A stretch of DNA of 64,000 nt. It comes from Conchocele bisecta. Its lineage: Eukaryota > Mollusca > Bivalvia > Lucinida > Thyasiridae. Position numbers and translations under genes: made by a program. Positions 53,905 to 64,000 of this stretch are shown one piece after another. Within the stretch, counting starts at the first letter, position 1. Each line of letters opens with the position of its first letter. The stretch is taken from assembly GCA_029237695.1 (NCBI GenBank), contig CM055269.1, forward strand, positions 30,786,956-30,850,955, read 5' to 3'. The notes under the pieces were generated by a model. It made no database searches, was not told the origin of the DNA, and was given only the letters and a program-made list of their open reading frames with translations.

Positions 53905-54512
53905 TGTCGTTCAGGTGAATATACCGGTTGAGTTTCCTCCATCGATTGATCGTCATCACTTTCGGTATACCTCTGTTTCCTAATTTGTCGTTTGTACTCC
54001 AATAATCCTCCAGACTTGGGAGGACATTTATGCCCATCGTTATGACGGTGGAAAGAAATGACTTGATTTCCATCGCTGTAGTTTCGCCTTGTTTGATCCA
54101 GGTTGGGTCACCCTTACCACCCGGTTTTGCTAGACTTTTCGCAATTTCCTGGCGCACATACCGATTAGTTTCACTCGCAATTTTGTCGAAAAAGTCCTCA
54201 GAAAACATCAGATAGAAAAAATCCAATACATCTGTAGTGTTGTCATCAATATTTACACCAGTATCCTGTGTGAATGGAAGTATGTTTGGGTTTCTAATTT
54301 TAGAACTCCCATCTTTCATGAAGCAATTGTGCCAACGGAATGTCATCGTCCGAATCATATTCTGTTGATTGCGTCCCGGAATTGTCATCCTCACCTTCAT
54401 CGGATGATGGTTCACTTATTTCCACGTCTGAATTTGGATCACACACTGGTATATCGCGAAAATTCTCATTATCCGCGAGCGTGTCATTCTCTGAATCTGA
54501 ACTGTCCGCCAT
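53897..54512 (-). pseudogene. piggyBac-type transposase copy 3, N-terminal part only
   Basis: The acidic start (MADSSDSENDTLADNENF, then SDEGEDDNSGTQSTE, YDSDDDIPLAQLL) begins at 54512. A frame change near 54310 leads to LPFTQDTGVNIDD, DFFYLMFSEDFFDKIASETN, MEIKSFLSTVITMGI and LEDYWSTNDKLGNRGIPKVM, the standard N-terminal block before the catalytic core. It ends at IHLNDNE and a stop. The catalytic core and C-terminus are absent. Sequence differs from copies 1 and 2. Confidence 0.85.
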
Positions 54513-54786
54513 TTTTCTGAACCAGGAAATAAAACACAGGATGACCTCCAACTAGTACAAGAAATACCCCCCTATTTATAGATAATATTTATGGAAACCT
54601 AATTATAGTTCATCAAGGATTCCTCCATCAGAAATTTGATTCCATTGGGTGATATTTATAGTGTATGTGCGAATAAAGATCACGGAAATAGTCGACTATT
54701 AATCGGCCGTTTCCGGCCGATCTGAGCGTATGGCTATGTGGCCGGTTGCGGCCGCTCTGAGTGGTGCAGTAAGCGAGTGGTTTCGG

Positions 54787-54810
54787 CCTGTTTATTGGGG
54801 AAAGGGTTAA
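54787..54810. other. Likely terminus and TTAA target of piggyBac copy 3
   Basis: TTAA at 54807-54810 with the element side CCCTTTCCCCAATAAACAGG on the minus strand. The CCCTTTC start equals that of the MITE at 18267. Confidence 0.6.
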
Positions 54811-55610
54811 GATAAACAACACCCCTGTATATAGGTGCAAGTTTCGTAGAAATCGGAGTAGGATTCAATGAGATACGGTCGAATGAAAATGACCCTAAAA
54901 CGAGCAAAAAACCGACAGTGTGCACCCAAAAGCGACCTTAATAACTTTGTGAAGTATAGAGATATAGACCTGCATATTTCCATAGTAGTTGCCAATAAGG
55001 AGTGCTTTCGTTACCGCATGTCGCTTATAGTGCCAGTTTAGGCATAAAAAAAAGTTATCCGGAGCGGAACTTAAGTGTTGCGATATTTGTGAAAAAAGTG
55101 ATATTTCGCCATTTTCAAAGTGCTAAAAAATGTTGAAAATCCTTGAAGGGAAACAACACCCCTGTATACAGGTGCAAGTTTCGTAGAAATCGGAGTAGGA
55201 TTCAATGAGATACGGTACAGTGAAAATGACCCCAAAACGACACAAAACCGACAGTGTGTTAGCCGATTGCGAAATAGTCCCTGCGAATTTCTCATTGCAA
55301 CTGCAGGGTGTGTGCAAATATCAGCGCTGTATCTCCAAGGGAACCCTGCAATATGATAGACGTTTTGAAAAGGTCCACTTTTTTTTTGCGCAAATTTTTT
55401 TACCCCATTTACGGCATCATTTGTTTTTGTTTTCTAAGTCGAAATTGGAGAAAGTAATTCGGACGTTTTGTAGGGTTTTATTTCCCCTACACGTTGCAAT
55501 AAAGAACGGAACGCTAGCACCGTTATTGAGGCCGTGCCGAATTTTGAAAGACCTGGGGGGTCGAGCGAAAAAAGTTGTTTAGGGGCTGTTGGAAAACCTA
55601 CTCCCCAGGG
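54811..55610. repeat. Family 7 repeats, two overlapping copies
   Basis: CACCCCTGTATA.AGGTGCAAGT and AAATCGGAGTAGGATTCAAT occur at 54828 and 55158. AAAACCGACAGTGTG follows each. Related to 43250-43680. A plus-strand frame at 55205-55582 is not recognised. Confidence 0.65.
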
Positions 55611-56185
55611 ACTATTCAGTTTTCACAACACTATTGTGAGCTTGTTTATAGAGGGATATCCACCCAATTTATAGGAACCCCCGCGGCTCAATAATCTCTA
55701 CACTCTCAAGAATTTGCAGCCCCATGGGAAGTTAAACTCCTGAGATATTGCGAGTGGAACACATCCCCCCCTAGGACTATTTCGGGAAAAATCGGCTAAC
55801 AGATGTTGACGAAAAATGTTCAAGGTCACCCAAGGTCACGTGGTCAACGAATCAGGGAAACGAATACAGGTCATTGAAGAACTCGTCAATGTTTAATAAT
55901 TAACTATTACTAACAAAAAAGTTGAGCTATGGTTAGCTCGGTCTGAGATAATTGTGAGATGTAAGTTGGTATGTATGGGGGTTGAGGGGATTTATTTTGT
56001 ATCATGGTTTATGGTGCAGGGTGACCCCCAGGGATCGACAGGGTTCGTCTACGGGTTGTAGAAATGCCTACGAACCCCCGTACCCTGTTAATCTGGGGTC
56101 TCTAGTACGTTTTAAACAATTTTTCTGACCCCATTTGTAGCAAAATATTCCCCTTTTAAATACACATAGTCTAATTAACTTATTA
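55611..56185. other. No gene; family 9 fragment
   Basis: 55625-55700 matches 50890-50960. The rest is unremarkable, with AAGGTCACCCAAGGTCACGT at 55822. Confidence 0.5.
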
Positions 56186-57345
56186 CAGTGGAACCCCTCC
56201 AAACCGGACCCCCTCTATACCGGAATTTGCGCTATACCGAACATACGACCATGTCCCGAATATTCTGCTATATAAACACATTAGTTTCTACCCCTCTAAT
56301 CCGGAACCCCTCTACTCCGTAATACGGACGCCATTTCAAGTCCCAAAACCATATTTCAGCGTTAAAATAACCCCGGAAAACTGGAAACACGGTCACCTGT
56401 CAGGATGTCATCCAAGAAATACACAGCGCCCAATTTCAATGTTGTTTCAAGCGGGTGTCAAAATCACACAGTGTTTACAATAGACTGGTTCCCGGTAGTA
56501 TTGTTCAGCTCTGGTTCCCAAAATGCGGAGCCACGAGAATGAGACGATTCTAACGGACTCCCAACTTGACATTTGTGTGGAAGAAATAACAAAATTGATC
56601 AAATTACGCACATTAACTTGAGCTCTGTACAAGCGCTATCCATGGTGTAATGCGCTAAGCGGCGTGTTTTTTTAACGTCATAAGTATAGTCATAAGTGGC
56701 ATTACAAAGTTAAGAATCTATTCAATACATGCGACCTCAATACGAGACATGTTTGCTGTTTTACAAGCTCATTACAATAGCATGGTTCACAATTTAATTA
56801 TACGCGTACGTAACAATTACGGAAATAAAATAATCGGCACATTATTTGTGAACCCACCGACCGATTAATTGAGATAATCTGATAATTACTTAACGAGGCT
56901 GTAAACTCGTGACTGTAGCCTGTGGGCTATTGTAGCAGCTCGCGGTAACTACACAGCACATGCGAAATGTGTCCTATACTCTTTGTGACCAGTGTAGACC
57001 GTAGACTCAGATTACATTGCGAATCTGCACTATTTGCTATACCCCTTGCGAATCTGCACTATTTGCAATGTCAATAAAAAATAAAAGGTCTTAAAAGAGC
57101 GCTCCAGCTGATCGAGAAAGTTCCACAGTGGCACAAAATACTTAGGGGCCTTTATCCCATGTCATCTGCACTCTGTTTATTGGTAATTACACATGTCGAC
57201 ATGATAAAACACAACTGGGTAGCCGAGCCCCCGTTAAGGTGCGTAATTTGGGGGTACATTTGGAAAACCCCTCTAAACCGAAAACCCCTATAAACCAAAC
57301 TTTTCAGTCTGTCCCCAGGGTGTTCGGTTTAGAGGGGTTCCACTG
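56186..57345. mobile_element. pogo/Tigger-type non-autonomous element, 1160 bp
   Basis: TA at 56184-56185 and 57346-57347 flanks termini CAGTGGAACCCCTC and GAGGGGTTCCACTG. Internal subterminal copies of CCCCTCTA..CCGGA and AACCCCTCTAAACCGAAAA lie near both ends. There is no transposase. The unusual interior includes GACGATTCTAACGGACTCCC, resembling an arm of the palindrome at 24282. Confidence 0.9.
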
Positions 57346-57545
57346 TACATCGATTCCAAGGTCTAACTGGGTCATTTAGAGCAAACATAAACGTTAGCTC
57401 TTTTTTACCCCTCTAACCCTACAGGGGTGTTATATATGCTAACCTCAGGGACTCATTCGGGGTTGGTGGGAAAAACGCTAATTAGGATTAGGGTTAGGGT
57501 TAGATTCTAATAGACGCACATGCTCTATTAGGCGCCGATCCCCCA
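57346..57545. other. Spacer with short telomere-like run
   Basis: TTAGGATTAGGGTTAGGGTT lies at about 57482-57502, followed by GATTCTAATAGACGC as in family 7. Confidence 0.6.
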
Positions 57546-58085
57546 CTTTTTTTCGAGCCCGCTTGCGGAAAGCGAGACATAGTCCGTCCGTCCGTCCAAA
57601 ATCTGCGTTAAAGTATTTAAATACCTTATATCTCTGCAGTCCTAAGTCACATTGACTTGAAACTTCATATGCTTGTTAGTCATGATCCATATATTCATGC
57701 TGTATCCCACTCATGCGGCCCCAGTGCCCAAGGTCAAGGTCAAATGACTTAGAAGTTTGCGTTCCGAAATCTGCGTTAAAGTTTTTAAATACCTTATATC
57801 TCTGCAGTCCTAAGTCACATTGACTTGAAACTTCATATGCTTATTAGTCATCATCCATATATTCATTCTGTGTCCCACTCATGCGGCCCCTGTGCCTCAA
57901 AGTCAAATGACTTAGAAGTTTGTGTTAAAGTTTCTGTCAAAATTTGCGTTAAAGTTTTCACATGCCTACCATCTCTGTAACCATAAGTCAGATTTGCTTG
58001 AAACTTTGTATGCTTATTGGGCTTCAAATAAATACACTCTGAGACCATCAAATGCCTCGGCGGGCTCGACATGCGGGCCGCGGCC
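57546..58085. mobile_element. Hairpin-type repeat element (family 5) with about three 165-bp cores
   Basis: It starts TTCGAGCCCGCTTGCGG, then AGTCCGTCCGTCCGTCC. Cores contain AAATCTGCGTTAAAGT, ACCTTATATCTCTGCAGTCC, TTGACTTGAAACTTCATATG and CCCAAGGTCAAGGTCAAATG. It closes near GGCGGGCTCGACATG, the inverse of its start CGAGCCCGC. Confidence 0.7.
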
Positions 58086-59396
58086 ATCTGGTTATGTTGA
58101 AAATGGCACATTTTTTGGCAGATTTTCACAAAATTAGTGCCTTTAATAAACGCCCAGTACTAACTTGAAACAAAATCGGAGCTAATTGTCCAACTAGATT
58201 TCTTTTCTTTCCATATTTCCACTTTCAAAAGCGGAAGCGAAATTCGACTGTTTCCGGTGTCCCAGTAAATTCCTCATCAGGAGTAGCTATTTGCACGGAC
58301 ACGGGCCGATCAGAATTTACACGGGTTACGTAAATACCATTTTCAAAGCATCTCAAACCCATCTCGTATAATATGGGTGAAATTGACATCATGTTGGATT
58401 GTTGGCCAATATTTCATAGGAGATGAGCAAAAATAAATATGGCTTGTTCTGGACGTGGCCTTGGGCCGAAATTAATCGCACTGATACGGACTGAAACGTC
58501 CATGGTCCGAAACGGTGAGTCCGAAACGTCCGTAGGTGTAAATAAATCTGATCAGCATTAATGATTGCTGCTGTCTTGATATATATATATTACCAGTATT
58601 TTAACATTTTTACCGACTGACACCATGATGACCAAAGTGGGCGAAATGTCTTGGTCCAAAATGTTCATAAACTGACTGACAGTACAATCAAGTCCGGCAG
58701 ACGTTTGAGAGTAACGTCCCTTCATTATGTTTTTGTTCATATACAGACCGAATTCCTACGGCATAGTTCGTCAGAGATGAATCTGCCGTTATAACGAATC
58801 TGCCGGTATTAAGAATCGGCGCTATCAGACTGTCGTGATAATTCCGGTAATTGAAACCTGTCGGTAATTGGTAACCACGCATTGTAGCGACGCTATTTGC
58901 TGTAATTTTACATTAGCATAATTCGTCATTATCGGCGAGATATATACTTATTTGTCACCACATTGATAAAGCAATGCATATGTATACAAATTTATATCAA
59001 TGAAACAAACAACATTCAAAGCTAATCCGGTATTTGACGAGGTCAAGGTTGCAGGCGAACCTCTTGTTAATTGGTAATTACGTAGATGCGCGTGGTGAAT
59101 ACCGGATTATCTGTGAAATTGTTTCTTTATTATTAGCAATTCACAAACATGTGTATATAGAAAAGAAACACAGACTTTAATAAACAATTTGTTTTAATTT
59201 ACATTAAAATTTATAAAAATACAAAACAAAAACATATAGAGTGGTTTCCCTTTAAATATTTACATGACGATTCGTCCCAATCTGAACTCGCCCCAGAGGC
59301 AATGTGATACGATAATTATTTAAATTGTTCACGATTAAGATATTTTTTTATTTACAATCTATCGGTCCTTACTGGAGTTGTTTGTAAACTACAATG
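58086..59396. other. No gene recognised
   Basis: AT-rich spacer. GAGGTCAAGGTTGCAGGCGA at 59039 followed by ACCTCTTGTT resembles the right end of a hairpin-type element. Its left end was not identified. Confidence 0.45.
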
Positions 59397-59397
59397 T

Positions 59398-60682
59398 TCA
59401 CACTCGTGTAAAGAAGTTCTCCATTAGTTTCTGTTTGCCAACACCAACACTGTCCAATGTGCACATTGCTTTCCACAAAGCATCCAAATGTTCAGCGCCG
59501 GTATCAGTATTCTGTTTGAAGAAACAAATAGCGGTTGCCATGCCCTGTCTAGCGTCGGCTCGAGTGACATGTGGTTGCACTACCTTGTCGGCCTCGTCCT
59601 TGTCCTGGACTTGGTGACAAGTTCAACAATAGCACTGTCCGTTAGTGTCTCTCCCGTTCCCACGCAATCGTCCACGGCAACGTACGCACGCGAGTCCATG
59701 CGATCCTCCGCTGGCATACGATGTTCAGCCAGGTCAGATCGTCATCAGCGACGGACCCGAACCGGCCGCCGAGTTCAGAGAGAGGGATGTTGAAGTTGTA
59801 TCATTAACAATACATGTGAATAAAAGAATAATATATGCAATAGATTACGTACCTGATGTCTCCTAGCGATCGCTCAAACCTTGGATAACACCCGATAAAA
59901 TTGGTAATCCAACTGCACTTGTTCAGGGTCTAGATAATAATGTCCCTCGCCGTGTGCGGTCCAATCAGAACTCTCCATCAGGTCACATGACACGACAACT
60001 AGAGGGAGGTTAGGTCGCGAACGGTAGAGGGGGATTGAGTTGCTTTAGGTTCGACAGGCGGACACGGCATGAGTAGTTCCAGATTGCCACAATGTCATCC
60101 TCGTCCAATGGCAGAATCTTCATGTGATCCCAGCAGTTAACAATGGTGGATTCCTTAATGCTGGACCAGGCAAGCATCGTGAACGTAATGGCGTATTTCA
60201 ACGTGACGACTTGATGGCGCTTCTCGTCTATGCACACTATGAACTGGTCCTGTAGCGAGTGTTGAGTTGGGCGGGAGTCTGTAGAATAGGCCCATCTCGT
60301 CGAGTTAGTAAATGTCGTCACGGGCGTATCCGGCCAGATCTTCTTGTAGTTTCTCGCGTCCATCTGCGACTACCGTCATGTTGGCACTCGCTGCTTCTCG
60401 GTGCGCGATATGTGATGAAATGTTGTGCCTCTTCTTAAATTTCTGGAGCCATCTTGTAGAGTATTGGAAGTCTTTGTCGAGGGTCATGTCCTTGCCAAAG
60501 TGTCGGGCCTTCTCCAGCAGCATCTGGTCGGTGACGCACACGTTGTGTTGGTGTCTGACGTCGCTAAACCATATGAATAACGCCTCTTCTAATGTGTCGT
60601 ATTTTCCAGAACGTTGATGTACATTGTTGGACTTGGGCGCATTCTCCCACTTAGATTTGTCACGCAGAATCCCAGATAGCAT
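59398..60682 (-). pseudogene. pogo/Tigger-like transposase with internal deletion
   Basis: The N-terminus (MLSGILRDKSKWE) leads to a Tc5/CENP-B-type helix-turn-helix (YDTLEEALFIWFSDVRHQ, MLLEKARHFGKD, TRWLQKFKKRHNI). After ARDDIY a TAA replaces the expected residue before LDEMGLFYRLPPNS, the first catalytic Asp context of DDE_1. The text then jumps to the C-terminal domain (DQFIVCIDEKRHQ, KYAITFTMLAWSSIKESTIVNCW), so the part with the other acidic residues is deleted. Downstream, frames at 59400-59800 (ETLTDSAIVELVTKSRT; TRADARQGMATAICFFKQ..LDALWKAM) match the usual acidic/helical tail of Tigger proteins, ending FFTRV at 59398. Stop and frameshifts make it inactive. Confidence 0.8.
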
Positions 60683-60699
60683 GGCGATATCGGACAGTC

Positions 60700-61028
60700 A
60701 TACACCCGATATACTCTCGATATCGGACCGATGTAGTTTTTGATATCGGTCCGATTAGCGGTTTGCAAATCGACATCTCATCGGCCCGATGTCGTGTCGG
60801 ATAGATCTCGGGCCGATATCGGGCCGATATTAATATCGATGAAAATATGTCGTAATATCCTTATTAAACCGATATCATGCCAATGGCGGTCCGATATCGG
60901 CACGATATTGTTTTCACGTCGGACAGATATCGGCACAATATCGTTTTCACATCGGACCGATATCGGCAGGATATCGTTTTCACATTGGACCGATATTGGC
61001 ATGATATTGTTTCGGCAATGGACCAATA
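60700..61028. repeat. 33-bp GATATCGG minisatellite, left part
   Basis: GATATCGG recurs at 60893, 60926 and 60959, and GATATTGG at 60992, an exact 33-bp period (GGACCGATATCGGCACGATA core). Looser copies extend left to about 60685. The array continues after element Y at 62453-62560. Confidence 0.85.
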
Positions 61029-62452
61029 CAGTGCGACCCCGTTAGTACACGGAAGTCCGGCGACATACAACCTTCCGTGTTGCTTATCCGAACCGTGCTA
61101 TATCCGTTCTCGCCCAAGACGCATCATAATGTCAACAAAAAATACATGTACACTGTACACTGTGACTGCGAATGAACGACGTCGCCAATGCCTATAATAT
61201 GCCATAAGTTTTCACTGTTATCTTCGCATATAATAAATATATTGAATCCAAGAATTGTTAACGTCATGTTTTATTTATTCATCATGTTCATGTAGAATGT
61301 AGATCTACGCAGGTCCGTGCAATCCATTATTGTAAACGCGTGTAGAAAAAAGTGTAGTAATGATGACGCAATGACCCAATGACCGATATCCTGTTCCATC
61401 AGCTGCAACATCACGGACAAGCTTGTGCGTTGCAATCTGTGTTTACTCATATGGTGAGCACAGGTGGAAGACTCGGACCTATGACACCAAAATAAATGCC
61501 TATTAAAAAAAATCCCATTATCCCACCCACCTGGTATCGTACTGTACATGACGTTAATAATAGAATGAGATCAAGTGGGTGGGGTAATGAATATTTTTGT
61601 AATGGTCATTTTCTTTGTGTCACACGTCCGACTATTCCACCTGTGGGTTTGAGTACAGACCTGTATAGACATGTTTTGCCAGACGTGTTATAATATTGCG
61701 CCAGTTCGTGAGGTAATCAGGCTTATCACGCGAGATTTTCGACGAAGATGAATCTGATAATAGTGTACATTTTCTGTAAACGATATCGAATGTTGACGAA
61801 TATTAAATTAGTAATTATTATGCATTTGCTCTGAAAATGTTATCAACTTTCCGATATATTAGCAGAAAAAAGTAAAATCATTCTCGGCGAAAATCTCAGT
61901 TACCGTATATAATAAAGTTGATTATCTCATGCACTGGCTCAATTATGACGTAGCGAAACAAGGCCAGTTGTCACGTACACATTTGTGTACATGTGCCGGG
62001 GGCGTGGGCAGTGCTGTAACAATTTAGTTAATCTGGGTCGAGTTAATCTGCGCGACTGATACGCGATCTCCGATTGGTCAGCCTTTACACCTAATTAATA
62101 TTCCACCAATGGTGAGCGCGAACACATGCCGGAAAAATGAAATCGAGCACATAACAATTAGCACTGCTTTGTTACTGGTCTTACTGATCTTATTCCCAGT
62201 TTGCTCGGATTAATTTACGAAATGTGCAAACGTGATCAGCTGCACATTCACATCGGTGAGATAAAAGGATCGTCCATTTTGGGTCTAATTTGGGAAAGAA
62301 TCGCAAATTTAACACGATTTCTGACAATAGTCGTGTTACAAATTTAACACGATTTTGATATACAAATAGGAAAAAAATTCGGGAGCCAAGGCACAACCAT
62401 GTACTAACCGAATTCGTGTTATAGTGAAGCGTGTACTAACGGGGTCGCACTG
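61029..62452. mobile_element. TA-target DNA transposon Y (non-autonomous), 1424 bp
   Basis: TA at 61027-61028 and 62453-62454 flanks termini CAGTGCGACCCCGTTAGTAC and GTACTAACGGGGTCGCACTG. Removing it rejoins GGACCAATATTGGCAT, which fits the minisatellite unit, so the empty site can be read. The interior 61158-62292 is the block shared with element X. It has no transposase. A repeated CGATTTCTGACAATAGTCGTG / TAACACGATTT region lies near the right end. Confidence 0.9.
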
Positions 62453-63487
62453 TATTGGCATGCTGTGATTTTGGCAATGTACCAATATTGGTATACCGAA
62501 CCAATGCCAGTATCGGTCCAATGTGAAAACCGTCTCGTATAAATGTGATATCATGCCAACATAGGTAAAATGACATTCCACTTCGGGCATAATGCATACA
62601 AGTCCTGTCTCGGTAAAAAGGCCGTTTTGTAAGGATGGGGGAGATTCCCAAAACAGAATGGAGTATTTACGTGAAGAAAAAGCACGATGTAAATTGTTAG
62701 CATTTTCTGTATTTTATCTTCAACACACATGTATTTAAACACAATTTTACATCAAGATAATTTTATAACATGACTAGATTGTTGTAAATAACAATATGGG
62801 CAGTTAAAGATGGGGGCCTGAACATCAGATTGATTATTTGTGTTAAATTGCCTATCAACAGCTAAGGTCATTTAACGCAGGGCCAACAGGTTGGACTATC
62901 CTATATTCACCCTGTCCATAATGAGTGAAATTCCCAAAATCATAACTCAATATACATGTACAAAAAAAATTAATATATTCAGCTCTGAAATTAGAATATC
63001 CTGACCTGGTGCCAGGTCCAAGCCACACCGGAGTCATGTATTAATTTTTAATGGCGTGTAACAGGATTTAGCTCTCAAGTATCATGAGGCCGAGAATGTA
63101 CATGAGGACTGATAGATTAAGGTCAATTTAGGCCGGGTCAACATTCGGCACATCATAAATGTGTAACTAAATGTAAAGCACATAATTCACATAATAAAAG
63201 CACTAACTTAATAAAAACAAGAATGCCGTCTATCGAACGCGAATGCCACCGGCGGCATATTGGAGAAACTGTGACAAACTTCTTAAGAAAACTTCTTAAC
63301 CAAAATGTTTGATTGACTGAACTGTACAGTTTGAATTCGTTACAGCGGCATATTCGCCTCACGGCCCAATAAGCCGCCAAACCAATCGGCATGCTCTTTA
63401 ATCTGCTCGATATACCTGCAAATTCGGCTTCCGGCACCGGCAGCGAATTCCCGCAAACGAATACACAGTTTAAGTCTTATTTAATCT
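62453..63487. other. Minisatellite remnant, then no gene recognised
   Basis: Degenerate minisatellite units to about 62560 (CAATATTGG, GCCAGTATCGG). The rest is AT-rich without recognised features. Confidence 0.5.
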
Positions 63488-63815
63488 GCGTTATAACGGC
63501 GCCGGTAACCGGCGTCGCTGGTACCAGCGCTGTGACCCAGCTCTGTTATCCGGCATTACGAGCCGGAAACCGATATTCGGGAACCAGTCACTGACCATAT
63601 AATGTGCGTCATAACGGCGCCGGTACCCGGCGTCACTGGTACCAGCTCTGTTATCCGGCATTACGTGCCGGAAACCGATATTCGGGAACCAGTCACTGAC
63701 CATATAATGTGCGTCATAACGGCGCCGGTACCCGGCGTCACTGGTACCAGCTCTGTTATCCGGCATTACGTGCCGGAAACCGATATTCGGGAACCAGTCA
63801 CTGACCATATCTAAA
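63488..63815. repeat. 105-bp tandem repeat with GC palindromes, three copies
   Basis: Copies start at 63488, 63606 and 63711. The first has an extra 13 bp. Each has GGCGCCGGTACCCGGCG and CCGGCATTACGTGCCGG palindromes. Copies 2 and 3 are essentially identical. Confidence 0.9.
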
Positions 63816-64000
63816 CAATTTCACGGCTGATTAACCCCGACCTGCTGTCATAAATCGCGGCAATTAACGTGTCGGAACCTTGTCACCTGCTGTGATGTAC
63901 TATTTTGCAAACATCAATTAAGAAATGAACAGTTAGCAACTAAATTTACAAGTGATTAAATCCAGCAAGGACCCGATAGATTGTAAATAAAAAAATATCA
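63816..64000. other. No feature recognised
   Basis: AT-rich window end with no repeat link seen. Confidence 0.4.

Noticed and set aside
53150..53931. A plus-strand Val- or Ser-rich protein over the GTCGTC repeats
   Set aside because: Several frames on both strands are open only because of the microsatellite. The minus-strand Asp frame was listed with low confidence instead.
57482..57502. A chromosome end, because of TTAGGG-type repeats
   Set aside because: Only about three units, with unique and transposon sequence on both sides. It is an interstitial patch.

Overview
The window looks like nuclear DNA of an invertebrate animal, most likely a bivalve mollusc. It has eukaryotic splice signals, no operons or ribosome-binding sites, AT-rich spacers and very dense transposable elements. 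The hairpin-started repeats carrying GTCCGTCCGTCC-like and AAGGTCAAGGTCA-like stretches resemble repeats I associate with bivalve genomes. That assignment rests on recognition of repeat style, not on a database hit. I see no confident ordinary host gene. Almost all recognisable coding sequence is transposase, integrase or reverse transcriptase, and nearly all of it is broken.

Layout. 0-4.1 kb: a 144-bp tandem duplication and a decayed piggyBac transposase (copy 1). 4.7-9.9 kb: a minus-strand tyrosine-recombinase retrotransposon (DIRS/Ngaro type) with reverse transcriptase, RNase H and recombinase, interrupted by a 1.9-kb hAT-like element with target duplications and by a 75-bp tandem array. 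9.9-14 kb: piggyBac copy 2, split by a segment holding half of a Gypsy integrase, which itself is split by a 984-bp sequence with perfect intron borders. 15.8-18.5 kb: a hairpin-started element containing about 13 copies of a 157-bp core, then a short piggyBac-type MITE.

18.9-41.4 kb is the main structure. It is a tandem array of five copies (A-E) of an unrecognised gene, alternating with six copies of one hairpin element (E-A to E-F). Each gene unit has a TATA box, a short leader exon, an intron of about 1.15 kb with consensus splice sites and a telomere-like satellite inside it, and a coding exon, all on the minus strand. The internal hairpin elements have a 5' half like the rightmost element and a 3' half like the leftmost one. 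That is the signature of unequal crossing-over between two flanking elements. Two different TA-target transposons sit at the same TGTACA site in two of the units, and the other units give the empty site.

41.4-48.1 kb: a stand-alone block of the same telomere-like satellite, a multi-exon degenerate hAT transposase, and two interleaved hairpin-started repeat families. 48.5-53.1 kb: tandem repeat families and a Tc1-like transposon with terminal inverted repeats. 53.2-54.8 kb: an Asp-rich open frame next to a piggyBac N-terminal remnant (copy 3). 56.2-57.3 kb: a pogo/Tigger-type MITE. 59.4-60.7 kb: a pogo-like transposase missing its central catalytic part. 60.7-62.5 kb: a 33-bp minisatellite split by another TA-target element, whose interior is the same 1.15 kb found in an element at 22.9-24.75 kb. 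The window ends in a GC-palindrome-rich 105-bp tandem repeat.

The genes do not form a pathway. The interest lies in how the elements recombine, nest and exchange interiors, and in the unknown, amplified, promoter-bearing gene.
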